Source: Alphaproteobacteria bacterium (lineage in GTDB: Bacteria > Myxococcota_A > UBA796 > CAJQPC01). Taken from it: 64,000 nt of DNA. Made by a program: the position numbers and the translations under genes. Location: the NCBI GenBank assembly GCA_020632795.1, contig JACKEV010000006.1, positions 426,001-490,000 of the forward strand. The letters are read 5' to 3'. The stretch's first letter is position 1. Each line of letters begins with the position of its first letter. Below the pieces are notes generated by a model that was not told the origin of the DNA, did not search any database, and worked only from the letters and a program-made list of their open reading frames with translations. Of this stretch, positions 1 to 8,869 are shown in pieces.

Positions 1-585
1 GCGGTCGGCATGCTGCTGACCGAGCGCAGCCAGCGCGCGCTGTGGGTGTCGTGCCAGGACCCCCACTTCTCCGCGGAGGAGCGGCTCATCGAGAAGGTCC
101 TCCGGCGGGACGGCCCCGAGCACGCCTGGTGGTACGGCTTCCTGGACCTGCCGGCGCCCTTCGACGACCGCCAGTGGGTGGTGGAGGTGTGGAACAACCA
201 CGACGCGGCGCGGACCACCGGGAGCTGGGAGCACCCCTGGCGGCTGGCCTCCGACGGGCCCACCCTGGTGCGGCCCTTCGTGGAGCGCGGCGAGGTGGAC
301 GCGCTGACCGTGGAGACCGTCGACGCCGCGGTGTGGGTGCCGGAGAGCGAGGGCGCCTGGATCGTCATCCCGGTGGATGACCAGCAGCGCCTGCTCGTCC
401 ACCACAGCGCCGCCGACCTGGGCGGCCACATCCCCGAGCGCCTCGTCGCGGAGTACGTGCTGCGGGGCATGGACAACCTGCTGGAGCGCGTCGACGCCCG
501 CGCCGAGAGCGAGGTGCCTGCGCACTACATCGCGCCCCACCGGCCGGTGTACTCCGGGGCCGGGGAGCCCATCCCCCGCTACTGA
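1..585 (+). CDS. START-domain-like lipid-binding protein (5' partial)
   Basis: The frame is open to the first base, so the gene probably begins outside the window; the first Met codon is at base 10. The visible residues resemble the later part of a START (StAR-related lipid transfer) domain: a strand with D-R-x-W-V (FDDRQWVV, about residues 51-58 counted from that Met) and a final amphipathic helix introduced by a Gly-Gly-x-Ile-Pro turn (GGHIPERLV, about 137-145). START domains bind a lipid or other hydrophobic ligand in a helix-grip fold. No signal peptide or membrane segment is visible here. The last 7 bases overlap the 3' end of the convergent SDR gene. The family call rests on fold-like motifs and is moderate; the ligand is unknown. 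Confidence 0.55.
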   Translation, partial: AVGMLLTERSQRALWVSCQDPHFSAEERLIEKVLRRDGPEHAWWYGFLDLPAPFDDRQWVVEVWNNHDAARTTGSWEHPWRLASDGPTLVRPFVERGEVDALTVETVDAAVWVPESEGAWIVIPVDDQQRLLVHHSAADLGGHIPERLVAEYVLRGMDNLLERVDARAESEVPAHYIAPHRPVYSGAGEPIPRY

Positions 586-1355
586 CGCCGGACCACCTTG
601 CCCACGCCGCCCTGGGCGCTCGCCATGACCATCACCTCGTCCAGGTTGACGTGCCGGGGCTGGAGGAGCGCCCACAGGATCTGGCGGGCGACGTCCTCGG
701 CGGAGAGGGGGGTCATGCCGGCGTACACCGCGTCCGCGGCGGTCTGATCGCCCCGGAAGCGCACCGCGCTGAACTCGGTGTCCACCATGCCCGGGGAGAC
801 CTGCACGACGCGGAGGTCCTGGCCGGCGGTCTCGCGGCGCAGGGCGGTGCAGAAGGCCCGCAGGGCGTGCTTGGTGGCGCAGTACACGCTGCCGCCCTCG
901 TAGGGGATGTGCCCGGCGATGCTGGAGATGGCCACGATGTCCCCGCCGCCCCGGGCGAGCATGCGGGGCACCACCGCGCGGGTGACCAGGAAGGCGGCGG
1001 TGACGTTGACGTCGATCATCGCGCGCCACTCGGCGACGTCGGCGGTGGCCACCGCATCCTTGCCCAGGGCCCCGCCGGCGTTGTTGATGAGGATGTCCAC
1101 GTCGAAGAAGCCCGCCGTGTCCATGCGCGCGATGGCGTCGGGGGTGCTCAGGTCCACCGCGAGGGTGTCCACCTGGACGCCGGTCGGGGCCAGCTCGCGC
1201 CGCAGGGCCTCCAGGCGCTCGGCGCGGCGGGCGACCACGGCCAGGTCGCAGCCCAGGCCCGCCAGGCCCTGGGCGGTGGCGCGCCCGATCCCGGAGCTGG
1301 CCCCGGTGACCAGGGCGCGCCGCCCGTCCAGCCGCGTGTTCAGCACGTTCAGCAT
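579..1355 (-). CDS. Short-chain dehydrogenase/reductase (classical SDR)
   Basis: A 258-residue classical SDR with all core motifs: the NAD(P)-binding TGASSGIG (residues 17-24), NNAG (92-95), the catalytic Ser near residue 145 in the ISS segment, and Tyr159/Lys163 in YCATK. An Arg-Arg pair after beta-2 (VVARRAERL) favours NADP(H). It should oxidise or reduce a small alcohol/carbonyl substrate in the cytoplasm; the substrate cannot be told from sequence. The start at 1355 is preferred over longer readings because GGAGAG lies just upstream and the SDR fold begins at once. It is divergent from the propeller-BRCT gene across about 60 bases. Confidence 0.9.
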   Translation of the reverse strand: MLNVLNTRLDGRRALVTGASSGIGRATAQGLAGLGCDLAVVARRAERLEALRRELAPTGVQVDTLAVDLSTPDAIARMDTAGFFDVDILINNAGGALGKDAVATADVAEWRAMIDVNVTAAFLVTRAVVPRMLARGGGDIVAISSIAGHIPYEGGSVYCATKHALRAFCTALRRETAGQDLRVVQVSPGMVDTEFSAVRFRGDQTAADAVYAGMTPLSAEDVARQILWALLQPRHVNLDEVMVMASAQGGVGKVVRRQ

Positions 1356-1416
1356 GACTCTCTCCGTTGAAGGCGGGAACCCGTTATGCTCCCCGGCCAC
1401 GACCCGGGAGTCCCTG

Positions 1417-3234
1417 ATGAGCGAGATGCTCTCTGTATCGATGCAGCACCACGGCGTCTTCCCCGCCGACGTCGCCGTCCAGCGCTGCCTGGCGCGGGGC
1501 AACCCCCCCGACGAGGTGGAGCGCTTCTTCAAGCGGGCGGACCGCTGGGCCGAGGTGGCTCTGAGCGCCTTCACCGTTCACCCCGACGCCTACTGCGGCA
1601 CCAGCGAGGAGCTGTTCCTCCGCCTCCTGGCCGAGGCCCTGCTCCAGGTCGGCCACGGCTACGACGACACCCCGCTGGACCGGCACTTCAACAAGAAGCT
1701 CTTCTCCATGGGCTTCAAGGTCGACGACAAGACCAACATCTGCTGGATCACCGAGATGGACTACACCCCCGGCGCGCCCCGGGACCCCTCGGCGGGCGGC
1801 CGGGAGGACTCGGTGAGCGTGGTGGTGCTGGTCCCCGCGCACCTGGTCGAGGGCATCGAGGGGGTGACCGGCTTCGACTCGGCGGCCTGGGGCGGCGCGC
1901 GCTGGCTGGACGACGAGGCGCGGGGTCGCCAGTATGCGCGAAAGCCGGCGGAGATCCGCATGGTCGACGCCCAGGTGCGCCTCAAGGCGGGCACGAAGCC
2001 CGCGACGTGGACCGGCCGCTGGACCGCCCGGGGCGACAAGCTGGGCGCCCAGCGCATCGCGGACATCACCTGGGACGACGCCGGGAACATGCTGCTCGTC
2101 GGCCGGTGGGGCAAGGGCGACGAGCTGACCATCGTGTCCCCGGACTGGAGCGCGCAGACCCGCTCGGCGGGCGCCTCCAAGCCCGGCGCGGACGCGGTCG
2201 AGGTCGCCCAGGGGGCCATCTGGCTGGGGGAGCCCGGCGGGCTCTACGCGCTCCGGGAGGGCCAGGACCCCCAGAAGTACGACGCGAAGGACGGCCTGGC
2301 CGGCCGGACGGTCAACGCGCTGGGCAAGCTGCCCGATGACACCCTGGTCATCGGCACTTCGGGAGGCTTCACCCTGCGCGCGCCCGACGGCACCTGCGAG
2401 ACGGTGAAGGACGGCCTCGGCGACAAGACCATCCAGAACCTCGCGATCGGACCGGACGGCACCCTGTGGTTCGGCGGCTACAAGGGCCTGACCCGCCGCG
2501 CGCCCGACGGCGCGCTCACGAAGTACCAGTCCCGCCAGGGGGTGCCCATCTGCACGGGCGTGGTCCCCCTGCGCAGCGGCTTCACCCTCGTGGGCACACG
2601 GGACGGCACCCGCGTCATCGCCCCCGGCGACGGCCGCACCCACCCCTGGAAGGAGCTGGACCCCTTCGGCGCGGTGGTCGGCGGGCACGAGGATGCGCGG
2701 GGCGTGGTGTGGCTCTACACCTGGCACGGCGCGCTGCTGCGGCTGGAGGAGGGCCAGCCCCTGGCTTGCTTCTACCCGCAGAACGGCCTCCGTTCGGCAG
2801 ACGGCGGCGGCCTGTTCGCCCGCGACGGCTGGCTGTGGGCGGTGAACGGCGGGGAGGCGTATGGCCTCTCCATCGAGGCCCTGGAGGCCACCCTGGACGC
2901 CCCGGCTGACAACGTCGCGCTGAGCGGCGCGGGCAGCCTCTACACCGTCGAGCTGCCGACGGCCGCCGCCCCGGCCGCCGCCGCGGCGCCCGTCGAGAAC
3001 CCCTTCGAGGGCAAGTCCGTGGCGGTCACCGGAGCGATGCAGCAGATGAGCCGCGACGACATCCAGAGCCGCCTGGGCGCGCTGGGGGCGAGCGTGGCGA
3101 AGTCGGTGGGCAAGACCACCGACATCCTGGTGGTCGGCCAGCGGGCGGGCTCCAAGCTCAAGAAGGCCCAGAGCCTCGGCGTGCGCGTCATGACCGAGGA
3201 CGAGTTCGTCGCCCTCTCCGAGCTGCTGCCCTGA
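1417..3234 (+). CDS. Beta-propeller-like protein with C-terminal BRCT domain
   Basis: 605 residues. The first ~190 match nothing I recognise. Residues ~190-510 carry repeated strands of the type G-x-[IL]-W-[LF]-G-x-x-x-G-L and D-G-T-L-W-F-G-G, as in the periplasmic two-component-sensor propellers, suggesting a beta-propeller. An Ala/Pro linker (~511-527) leads to a complete BRCT domain (~528-605), with FEGKSVAVTG at its start, a G-A-x-V core, DILVVG, KLKKAQ and a final MTEDEF, close to the BRCT of NAD-dependent DNA ligase. There is no signal peptide or membrane segment, so it is probably cytoplasmic. The start at 1417 has GGGAG six bases upstream. The function is unknown; BRCT domains usually bind phosphopeptides or DNA ends. 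Confidence 0.75.
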   Translation: MSEMLSVSMQHHGVFPADVAVQRCLARGNPPDEVERFFKRADRWAEVALSAFTVHPDAYCGTSEELFLRLLAEALLQVGHGYDDTPLDRHFNKKLFSMGFKVDDKTNICWITEMDYTPGAPRDPSAGGREDSVSVVVLVPAHLVEGIEGVTGFDSAAWGGARWLDDEARGRQYARKPAEIRMVDAQVRLKAGTKPATWTGRWTARGDKLGAQRIADITWDDAGNMLLVGRWGKGDELTIVSPDWSAQTRSAGASKPGADAVEVAQGAIWLGEPGGLYALREGQDPQKYDAKDGLAGRTVNALGKLPDDTLVIGTSGGFTLRAPDGTCETVKDGLGDKTIQNLAIGPDGTLWFGGYKGLTRRAPDGALTKYQSRQGVPICTGVVPLRSGFTLVGTRDGTRVIAPGDGRTHPWKELDPFGAVVGGHEDARGVVWLYTWHGALLRLEEGQPLACFYPQNGLRSADGGGLFARDGWLWAVNGGEAYGLSIEALEATLDAPADNVALSGAGSLYTVELPTAAAPAAAAAPVENPFEGKSVAVTGAMQQMSRDDIQSRLGALGASVAKSVGKTTDILVVGQRAGSKLKKAQSLGVRVMTEDEFVALSELLP

Positions 3235-4527
3235 TCAGCGCACCCACAGCCGCTCGCCCCGCAGCGTGAAGGTCGCGCCGGCCGGGACCTCCTGGCCGGC
3301 GACGGTGCCGCCTCGGGCGTTCGGCAGTTGTCCCTCCATGTGCCCGTCCTCGAAGATGGCGAAGTGCGTGCCCCTCGGCAGCTCCAGCCCCTCGTCGACC
3401 CAGGTGTCGGACAGCGTCGCCCAGGTGACCGTGCCGTCGCGCTCCAGAGAGACGCGCTCCTTGGTGGAGACCGGCACCACGCCGATGACGTGGTCGCGGG
3501 AGAGCTGCGCGACCTCGATGGAGCCGTCCGTGCGGAGCTGGACCCGCCCCTCCAGGGGCAGGCCGCGCCACTCGGTGGGCTCGGCCAGGGTCAGGTCGAC
3601 GGCGGCCCCCTGGTAGAGCCGGATCGTGGTGAGCTGGAGCCCTTCCCAGGACAGGGGGGTGTCCCGGGCGGTGAGCAGGGCGCGCTCGGGCTCCAGGTGG
3701 ACCTGGGTGCCCACCGGGCAGGACACCCCCGCCACGGCGGCGGGCGTCGCCAGCGTGCCCTTGAGGATCGCGCCGTCGTCGGAGCGCACGAAGGGCTCGC
3801 CGGGCAGGAAGCTCAGCCCGTCCACGGTGACCGGCGCGGCCAGGACGCCCTCGGTCAGGCCCGCCTCGGCGTCCCGCCAGTAGCCGTGGGCGCGCAGGGT
3901 CACGCCCCCGACCCGCACGGTGGCCTGGGGATCGTCCAGTTCGTGGCTGTTGATCCGGGTCAGCACGGGCAGCTCGCCGTGGCGGTAGGGGCGCTCGAAG
4001 GCCACGCAGGCCCCCGCCGGCAGGGCCAGGGTGGGCGCGTCCACCGCGTCCACGCACCCCCCCAGGACCCCGACGATCTGCCCCCCGTCCACGGCCACCT
4101 GAACCGGGGCGGTGCTCCGCAGCGACAGCCCCTCCACCTCGGCGGGGGCCGAGAGGGTGCCCCAGAACCCCCCGCCGTCCGCCTGAAGCGGCACGCGGGC
4201 CACCCACGAGAGCCCCCAGGCCTCGAAGGGCTCCGGCGAGATCGCCTGCTCGACCGCCATGTCGGGGAAGGTGAGCACCAGCACGCTGCCCGCCGGCAGG
4301 CAGAGGCCGTCGACGCAGGCCGGCTCGGTCAGCCGGCCCGATACGTGGCTCACCGCGAGGCCGAAGACCTCCGCGTCGGCGTGACGGGGCACGAAGCCGT
4401 ACGCGGCCCAGCCCACCCCGTCGGTCAAGGGGAGCCCGGTGCGCTCCGCGGCGTCGGGGAGGTGGAACGGCTTGGGGCTGCTCTTGGCCTGGGCCGGGGC
4501 CAGGAGCGCGACCAGGAGCGGGATCAT
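3235..4527 (-). CDS. Secreted beta-repeat protein of unknown function
   Basis: 430 residues beginning with a short signal peptide (MIPLLVALLAPAQA). The rest is built of at least seven loose repeats of about 30-40 residues with the pattern V-x-G-L-x-L-P-x-G-x-x-V-x-L...D-G-x-I-x-x-G-x-L, seen as LCLPAGSVLVLTF, LSFLPGEPFVRSDDG and LELPRGTHFAIFEDG. This is an all-beta, MORN-like or solenoid-like pattern. No catalytic motif is visible. It is the last gene of the nine-gene operon and starts inside the stop of the preceding lipoprotein gene (ATGA). Its place suggests an envelope role, but the function is not known. Confidence 0.75.
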   Translation of the reverse strand: MIPLLVALLAPAQAKSSPKPFHLPDAAERTGLPLTDGVGWAAYGFVPRHADAEVFGLAVSHVSGRLTEPACVDGLCLPAGSVLVLTFPDMAVEQAISPEPFEAWGLSWVARVPLQADGGGFWGTLSAPAEVEGLSLRSTAPVQVAVDGGQIVGVLGGCVDAVDAPTLALPAGACVAFERPYRHGELPVLTRINSHELDDPQATVRVGGVTLRAHGYWRDAEAGLTEGVLAAPVTVDGLSFLPGEPFVRSDDGAILKGTLATPAAVAGVSCPVGTQVHLEPERALLTARDTPLSWEGLQLTTIRLYQGAAVDLTLAEPTEWRGLPLEGRVQLRTDGSIEVAQLSRDHVIGVVPVSTKERVSLERDGTVTWATLSDTWVDEGLELPRGTHFAIFEDGHMEGQLPNARGGTVAGQEVPAGATFTLRGERLWVR

Positions 4528-5471
4528 GGCGCGGCCCCCCGGTCCAGCAGCTCCTCCAAGGAGGGGATGGGCGGGGGCTCGGCCGCGCCGTCCAGGGTGA
4601 GCATGCGGCGGCCCCGGCGGACCAGCAGCTGGGGCGGTTCGTCGATCTGGGGGGCGACCCGACGCAGATCGTCGGCCTCCAGCGCGGTCATGGGGACGTT
4701 GTTCAGGGCCAGCACGATGTCCCCGGGCTCCAGCGACTCGCTCCAGGCGGAGCGGTAGTCGACGTCGTAGAGGACCTGACCACCCCCCCGGACGGGCTCC
4801 TCCTCGAAGGCCAGCAGGCTCAGGTCGGCGCTGGGGCGCGGGTCCCGGGGGTGGAGGGTGATGGGCTCGCGGGGGACCTGCGGGCTCCAGTGGACGGCCA
4901 GGGTGGGGATGTGCGGCCAGTGGGCGATGACGAAGGCGGGCTCGCCCTCGGGGCTGCTCAGGGCGAAGCGCCCCTCCGCGTCGGTAGGGGCCGTACACCA
5001 CAGGCGGAAGTCGCGGTGCTCGTGGGTGTCCACCGCGGGGCTGCATGCGGCCATCACGCTGGGGGTGGTCACCGGCGAGCCGTCGTCGCTGTCGACGATG
5101 GCGCCGTGGATGCGGGGCTCCTCGGTCCAGTCGTCCACGGTGAGGGTCTCCCCGGGGGCGAGGTCCAGCTCGGCCACAATCAGCCCGCCCCAACCTCGCG
5201 TCGCCCAGAGCGTCCAGCGCCCCGGGGGCAGCCCGTTCACCTCGACGACGTGCGCCTCCTGGTTCACCGTCGCGGCGGGGACCTGGCCCGAGGCGTCGGC
5301 GATGACCACCTGGCCGCCGTAGCGGATGAGCCACCGGGACAGGGTCTGGCCGTTCGCGCCGGTCCGCCAGTTCTCGTCGAGGCCCTCCACGCGGACCGTG
5401 GCCGTGCCCTCGTCCGGCGGATCGGGGAGGGTGTACGGGGTGCACGCCAGAGCGGTCAGGAGGGGCAGCAT
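4524..5471 (-). CDS. Lipoprotein with carboxypeptidase-regulatory-like and PDZ-like regions
   Basis: 315 residues. The N-terminus MLPLLTALAC is a very short lipoprotein signal with the lipidated Cys at position 10. The middle (about 90-210) resembles the carboxypeptidase-regulatory-like beta-sandwich: GLPPGRWTLWATRGWGG, then IHGAIVDSDDGSPV and DAEGRFALSSPEG. The C-terminal ~80 residues resemble a PDZ fold (WSESLEPGDIVLALNNVPM) but have no protease domain. It should be anchored in the cell envelope. A 42-base gap separates it from the upstream tri-domain gene, the only real gap in the operon, so it may be less tightly tied to the lipid genes. Its own stop overlaps the next start. Confidence 0.7.
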   Translation of the reverse strand: MLPLLTALACTPYTLPDPPDEGTATVRVEGLDENWRTGANGQTLSRWLIRYGGQVVIADASGQVPAATVNQEAHVVEVNGLPPGRWTLWATRGWGGLIVAELDLAPGETLTVDDWTEEPRIHGAIVDSDDGSPVTTPSVMAACSPAVDTHEHRDFRLWCTAPTDAEGRFALSSPEGEPAFVIAHWPHIPTLAVHWSPQVPREPITLHPRDPRPSADLSLLAFEEEPVRGGGQVLYDVDYRSAWSESLEPGDIVLALNNVPMTALEADDLRRVAPQIDEPPQLLVRRGRRMLTLDGAAEPPPIPSLEELLDRGAAP

Positions 5472-5513
5472 GGGGACTCCGACAGCGCGGCGCGGCGGTC
5501 GTTCCCCGGAATC

Positions 5514-8099
5514 CTACCGCCGCCCGCGCCGCTCGACGAGGTAGGACACCCACTGGCCCAGCAGGTCGAGCACGCCGGGCACGGACACCCCCCGCGCCCG
5601 CTGCGCGCTGCCGATCTCGAAGGCCAGCGCCCACTGCCGGGCCAGGGTGCGCCAGGCGTAGAGCACGCCGTTGTCCGGATCGTAGATGTGGGTGGCCTCG
5701 CTGGTGACGCCGTTCAGCTCGATGACCTTGAAGCCCTGGCCGGAGCGGAGGGCGGCGGCGTCCGGGCCCCGCAGATCGAAGCGGCCGAAGGTGAACCCGC
5801 CCTCGAAGCCCGCGCACAGGCGGTCCAGCGCGGCGAGCAGCGCGGGGCTTTCGACGTCGGACCGGCCGTCCCGGAAGACCGATCCCCGCGAGTGGGTGCC
5901 CAGGCTCACCAGCCGCACCAAGGCCCCCTCCGGGGGGACCGTGTCCAGCGCGTCCGCCCAGCGGGCCAGGTGGGTGGGGGCCATGCAGACCGCCCGGTCG
6001 TGGGCCAGGATGAGCTGCTCCAGGGTGCGCGCGCCGTCGCCCACCACGTCGACGGGGTCCTTCCGGGTGATGGAGAGCAGCGACGGGGCGCCGCCGGGGG
6101 GCCGCACGATGAAGACCCCGTACTCCACCCCCGGGACGTACTCCTGGAGGAGCAGGTCGTCGACGGCCTCAGCGACGCGCGCGGCCAGCTCGGCCTCGTC
6201 CCGGACGATGGTGACCCCGAACCCGCGCTGGCCGTAGTCCGGCTTGAGCACCACCGGGAAGCCCAGCCCGTGGGCCTCCATGAACGCGCGGGCGTCGCTG
6301 ATCCGCTTGTCCACGGGATCGTGGAGGGGCAGGTGTCCGGTGACGGCCAGGGCCGGGGCGGACGGACCGCCGAGGCGCTGGTAGATGTCCCACTTGGACT
6401 CGCCGATCCAGCCCCCGCCGGGCACGCCGGGGTTGGTGGCCGCGAAGGCGGTGAGGCTGCGGTGGCGCAGGCCCAGCCACAGCACCCACAGGACGATGGG
6501 GGGGTAGAAGATGTAGGGCGGCCAGAACTCCCACCGGGTCAGCCGACGCCACCGGCCCAGGGCCAGGCGGCGCCCCTTCCAGGTGGCCAGGGGGACCACG
6601 GTGCGCAGCAGCGCGATGAGCCCCACGATGAGCCCCAACACGCCCCAGGCCCCGAGCTGCCACTCCTCCAGCAGGGTGAGGGCCCGGGTGCCCAGCAGCG
6701 CCGCGCCCCCCACCAGCAGCGGGGTCCACAGGGCGCAGGCCAGGGCGAAAGCGCCCAGGAAGGGCCCCATGGGCAGGTTGAGGGCCCCGGCGGCGAAGTA
6801 CATCGGCAGCCGCGCCCCGGGCATGAAGCGGCTGGTGAGGATGACGGAGAAGCCGTTGCGCTCGTACCAGCGGGTGGCGCGGTCGACCTGGGCTTCGGTG
6901 AGCATCCAGCTCAGCGGCGGGACCCGCAGCGCGGGGCGCCCCAGCAGCCGACCGGCCAGCACCAGCAGCAGGTCCCCCACGAAGATCCCGACGAAGCAGG
7001 CCAGCACCGCCGCGAACAGGCCCAGCCGCCCGTCGGCGACCAGCAGGCCCGCCGAGATGCAGGTCAGATCCTCGCTGACCAGGGTGGCGAGGGCCAGCAG
7101 CCCGCCCACCACCACCATGCTGAAGCCCTCGGCCGGGGGGGCGTCGGCGGGGTTGAAGGGCTCGGCGGCGGCGGCGATGCGGGGGGCGGCGGCCTGGGCC
7201 CGGGTCGGGCGCTCGCCGCGCTCCACCGCCGCGATGAAGTCGGTGATGTCCTGCGCGACGGGGGGGTCGCGGCCGAACACGAAGAAGTGGCTGTCCGGGC
7301 GCTCGATCAGGGTGGACTGGGGCAGCAGGCGGTGATGCTCCCGCCCGGCCTGGATGGGCACCAGGGGGTCGCGGACGCCGTAGATGAGCAGCGCGGGGGC
7401 CTCGAAGCGCTCCAGCGCGCCGCGCAGGGGGCGCTGGTCGGTGTCGTAGAAGTTCCGCGCGTAGGGCACGCCCATCATGGAGCGGTCCAGCAGACCGAAG
7501 TGCGGCGTGCCCCAGGTCAGGGCCTCGATCGCGGCCAACTGCAGCCCGTGGATGGCGTGGTTGAGGTGGTAGTCCCCCAGCAGCTCCATCTCCTGGACGC
7601 CGATCGCGGCCAGCATCGTGAGGGAGGCGACGCGGTCGGGGTGGGCGTCGGCCAGGGCCAGGGCCACGCCGCCGCCCATGCTGTGCACCACCAGATGGGC
7701 TTTCGGGATGCCCAGCGCGTCCATGAGCTGGACCAGATAGTCGGCGTGGGCGTGCACCGAGTAGTCGGGGACATTTCGGGTGGACGCCCCGAAGCCGGGC
7801 AGATCCGGAGAGACACAGCGCCAGGTGTCGGGCAGGGCGCGGGTCAGCCCGGCGAGGTCCCCGCCGCTGCCGGGGCTGCCGTGGGCGAACAGGACCGCCG
7901 GGGCGTCGGGCTCGCCGGGCCACTCCCGGTAGGCCAGGGTGACCGGCTCGTCCCGCCGCACCTCACCGTCGACCGCCCGAAGGGTCACGGCGCGCTGGTC
8001 CGACGCGGGCGTGGGCGCCGGCGCGTTCAGCCGCACCGCCGTCGACGCCGCCAACAGCAGCGCGTAAAGCGCGAGCGCGATGGCGCGGCGCCGGGTCAA
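5514..8099 (-). CDS. Three-domain fusion: alpha/beta hydrolase + DedA/VTT membrane domain + ATP-grasp ligase
   Basis: 861 residues. A membrane anchor (~5-22) is followed by an alpha/beta hydrolase (~55-300) with oxyanion HGSPG (73-77), nucleophile Ser140 in VVHSMGGG, Asp244 and His271. Next is a DedA/VTT (SNARE-associated) membrane domain (~325-510) with Glu343 in the VSED segment and the family-typical RFMPGAR (424-430). After one more membrane stretch (~527-543) comes an ATP-grasp domain (~565-800) with ATP-binding Lys619, the Gly-rich GQRGFGV and a metal-binding E-x-N in VIELNG. All three sets of key residues are intact. The only start compatible with the frame is TTG at 8099, overlapping the preceding stop as TTGA. 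DedA proteins help move lipids across membranes; ATP-grasp enzymes form amide-type bonds. Next to the acyltransferases this suggests lipid head-group modification and transport, which is inference. Confidence 0.85.
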   Translation of the reverse strand: MTRRRAIALALYALLLAASTAVRLNAPAPTPASDQRAVTLRAVDGEVRRDEPVTLAYREWPGEPDAPAVLFAHGSPGSGGDLAGLTRALPDTWRCVSPDLPGFGASTRNVPDYSVHAHADYLVQLMDALGIPKAHLVVHSMGGGVALALADAHPDRVASLTMLAAIGVQEMELLGDYHLNHAIHGLQLAAIEALTWGTPHFGLLDRSMMGVPYARNFYDTDQRPLRGALERFEAPALLIYGVRDPLVPIQAGREHHRLLPQSTLIERPDSHFFVFGRDPPVAQDITDFIAAVERGERPTRAQAAAPRIAAAAEPFNPADAPPAEGFSMVVVGGLLALATLVSEDLTCISAGLLVADGRLGLFAAVLACFVGIFVGDLLLVLAGRLLGRPALRVPPLSWMLTEAQVDRATRWYERNGFSVILTSRFMPGARLPMYFAAGALNLPMGPFLGAFALACALWTPLLVGGAALLGTRALTLLEEWQLGAWGVLGLIVGLIALLRTVVPLATWKGRRLALGRWRRLTRWEFWPPYIFYPPIVLWVLWLGLRHRSLTAFAATNPGVPGGGWIGESKWDIYQRLGGPSAPALAVTGHLPLHDPVDKRISDARAFMEAHGLGFPVVLKPDYGQRGFGVTIVRDEAELAARVAEAVDDLLLQEYVPGVEYGVFIVRPPGGAPSLLSITRKDPVDVVGDGARTLEQLILAHDRAVCMAPTHLARWADALDTVPPEGALVRLVSLGTHSRGSVFRDGRSDVESPALLAALDRLCAGFEGGFTFGRFDLRGPDAAALRSGQGFKVIELNGVTSEATHIYDPDNGVLYAWRTLARQWALAFEIGSAQRARGVSVPGVLDLLGQWVSYLVERRGRR

Positions 8100-8869
8100 G
8101 CCTCGACGTCTCCGAGGCGGGCGTAGGCCCCGGCCACCGCGTCGTGGAGCTGGCGTGCCAGGGCCTTGCGGTTCGGCGCGGTGATGGGGGCCGGCCCGAA
8201 GGACACCCGCACCTCGAACCCGGGGAGCTGGAGCAGGCCGGCGAGGTGTGGGCCGAAGTCCATGTCCCCCCACCAGGCCAGCGCCTCGGACGGCGGCGGG
8301 GCCCCGGGCGGGGTGATGTAGCGGATGGCGGCGTAGTGGACCGGCATGCCCAGGCGCACGGCCGGCTCCAACAGGGAGGAGTGGAAGGGCAGCACGCCCG
8401 TGCCGTCGCTGCTGGTGCCCTCGGGGAAGAAGACCACGCCGTCGCCCTGCGCGAGGACCTGCCCGATGAGGTCGGTGACGCGGGCCACCTCGACGCGCCG
8501 ACCGCGATCGATGAAGATGGCCTCGGCGTTTCGGGAGAGCGCGCCCAGCAGCGGCCAGCCGGACAGGTCCCCCCGCGCCACGAACACCGCGCCGGTCTGC
8601 CCCAGCAGCACGGGGATGTCCAGGTAGGACTGGTGGTTCGCCACCAGCACGAACGGGCGGGCCGGCGGCCGCCCCTCGACCCGCACCCGCGCGCCGATGA
8701 CCCGCAGCACCGCGCGGCACCACACGCCCAGCCAGGCGTTGCGCCAGGCCACCCGGGCGGCGGGGTCGGCGTGGTGAAGGCGTCGCCCGGCCGCACACCC
8801 GGCGGTGGCCGCGACGATGGACCCCAGGACCCCCGGGGCGCGGGCGACGGCGCGGACCCGGCCCTTCAC
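8096..8869 (-). CDS. 1-acyl-glycerol-3-phosphate-type O-acyltransferase (OlsA/PlsC family)
   Basis: 257 residues of the PlsC family: motif I NHQSYLD (H-x4-D), a middle ARGDLSGWPLLGAL segment, and motif III FFPEGTSSDGTG. An N-terminal hydrophobic stretch should hold it on the inner membrane. The enzyme moves an acyl chain from acyl-ACP or acyl-CoA to a hydroxyl group. Because it directly follows, with a GTGA overlap, a gene of the OlsB type, it is most likely the O-acyltransferase of the pair (OlsA, lyso-ornithine lipid to ornithine lipid) rather than a housekeeping PlsC. Another PlsC-like gene lies at 17430. The GTG start at 8869 follows from the overlap and a G-rich stretch upstream. Confidence 0.85.
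   Translation of the reverse strand: MKGRVRAVARAPGVLGSIVAATAGCAAGRRLHHADPAARVAWRNAWLGVWCRAVLRVIGARVRVEGRPPARPFVLVANHQSYLDIPVLLGQTGAVFVARGDLSGWPLLGALSRNAEAIFIDRGRRVEVARVTDLIGQVLAQGDGVVFFPEGTSSDGTGVLPFHSSLLEPAVRLGMPVHYAAIRYITPPGAPPPSEALAWWGDMDFGPHLAGLLQLPGFEVRVSFGPAPITAPNRKALARQLHDAVAGAYARLGDVEA

Noticed and set aside
579..1574. Longer SDR protein starting at 1574
   Set aside because: The extra 73 residues are read antisense to the propeller-BRCT gene and do not belong to an SDR; the start at 1355 has a good ribosome-binding site.
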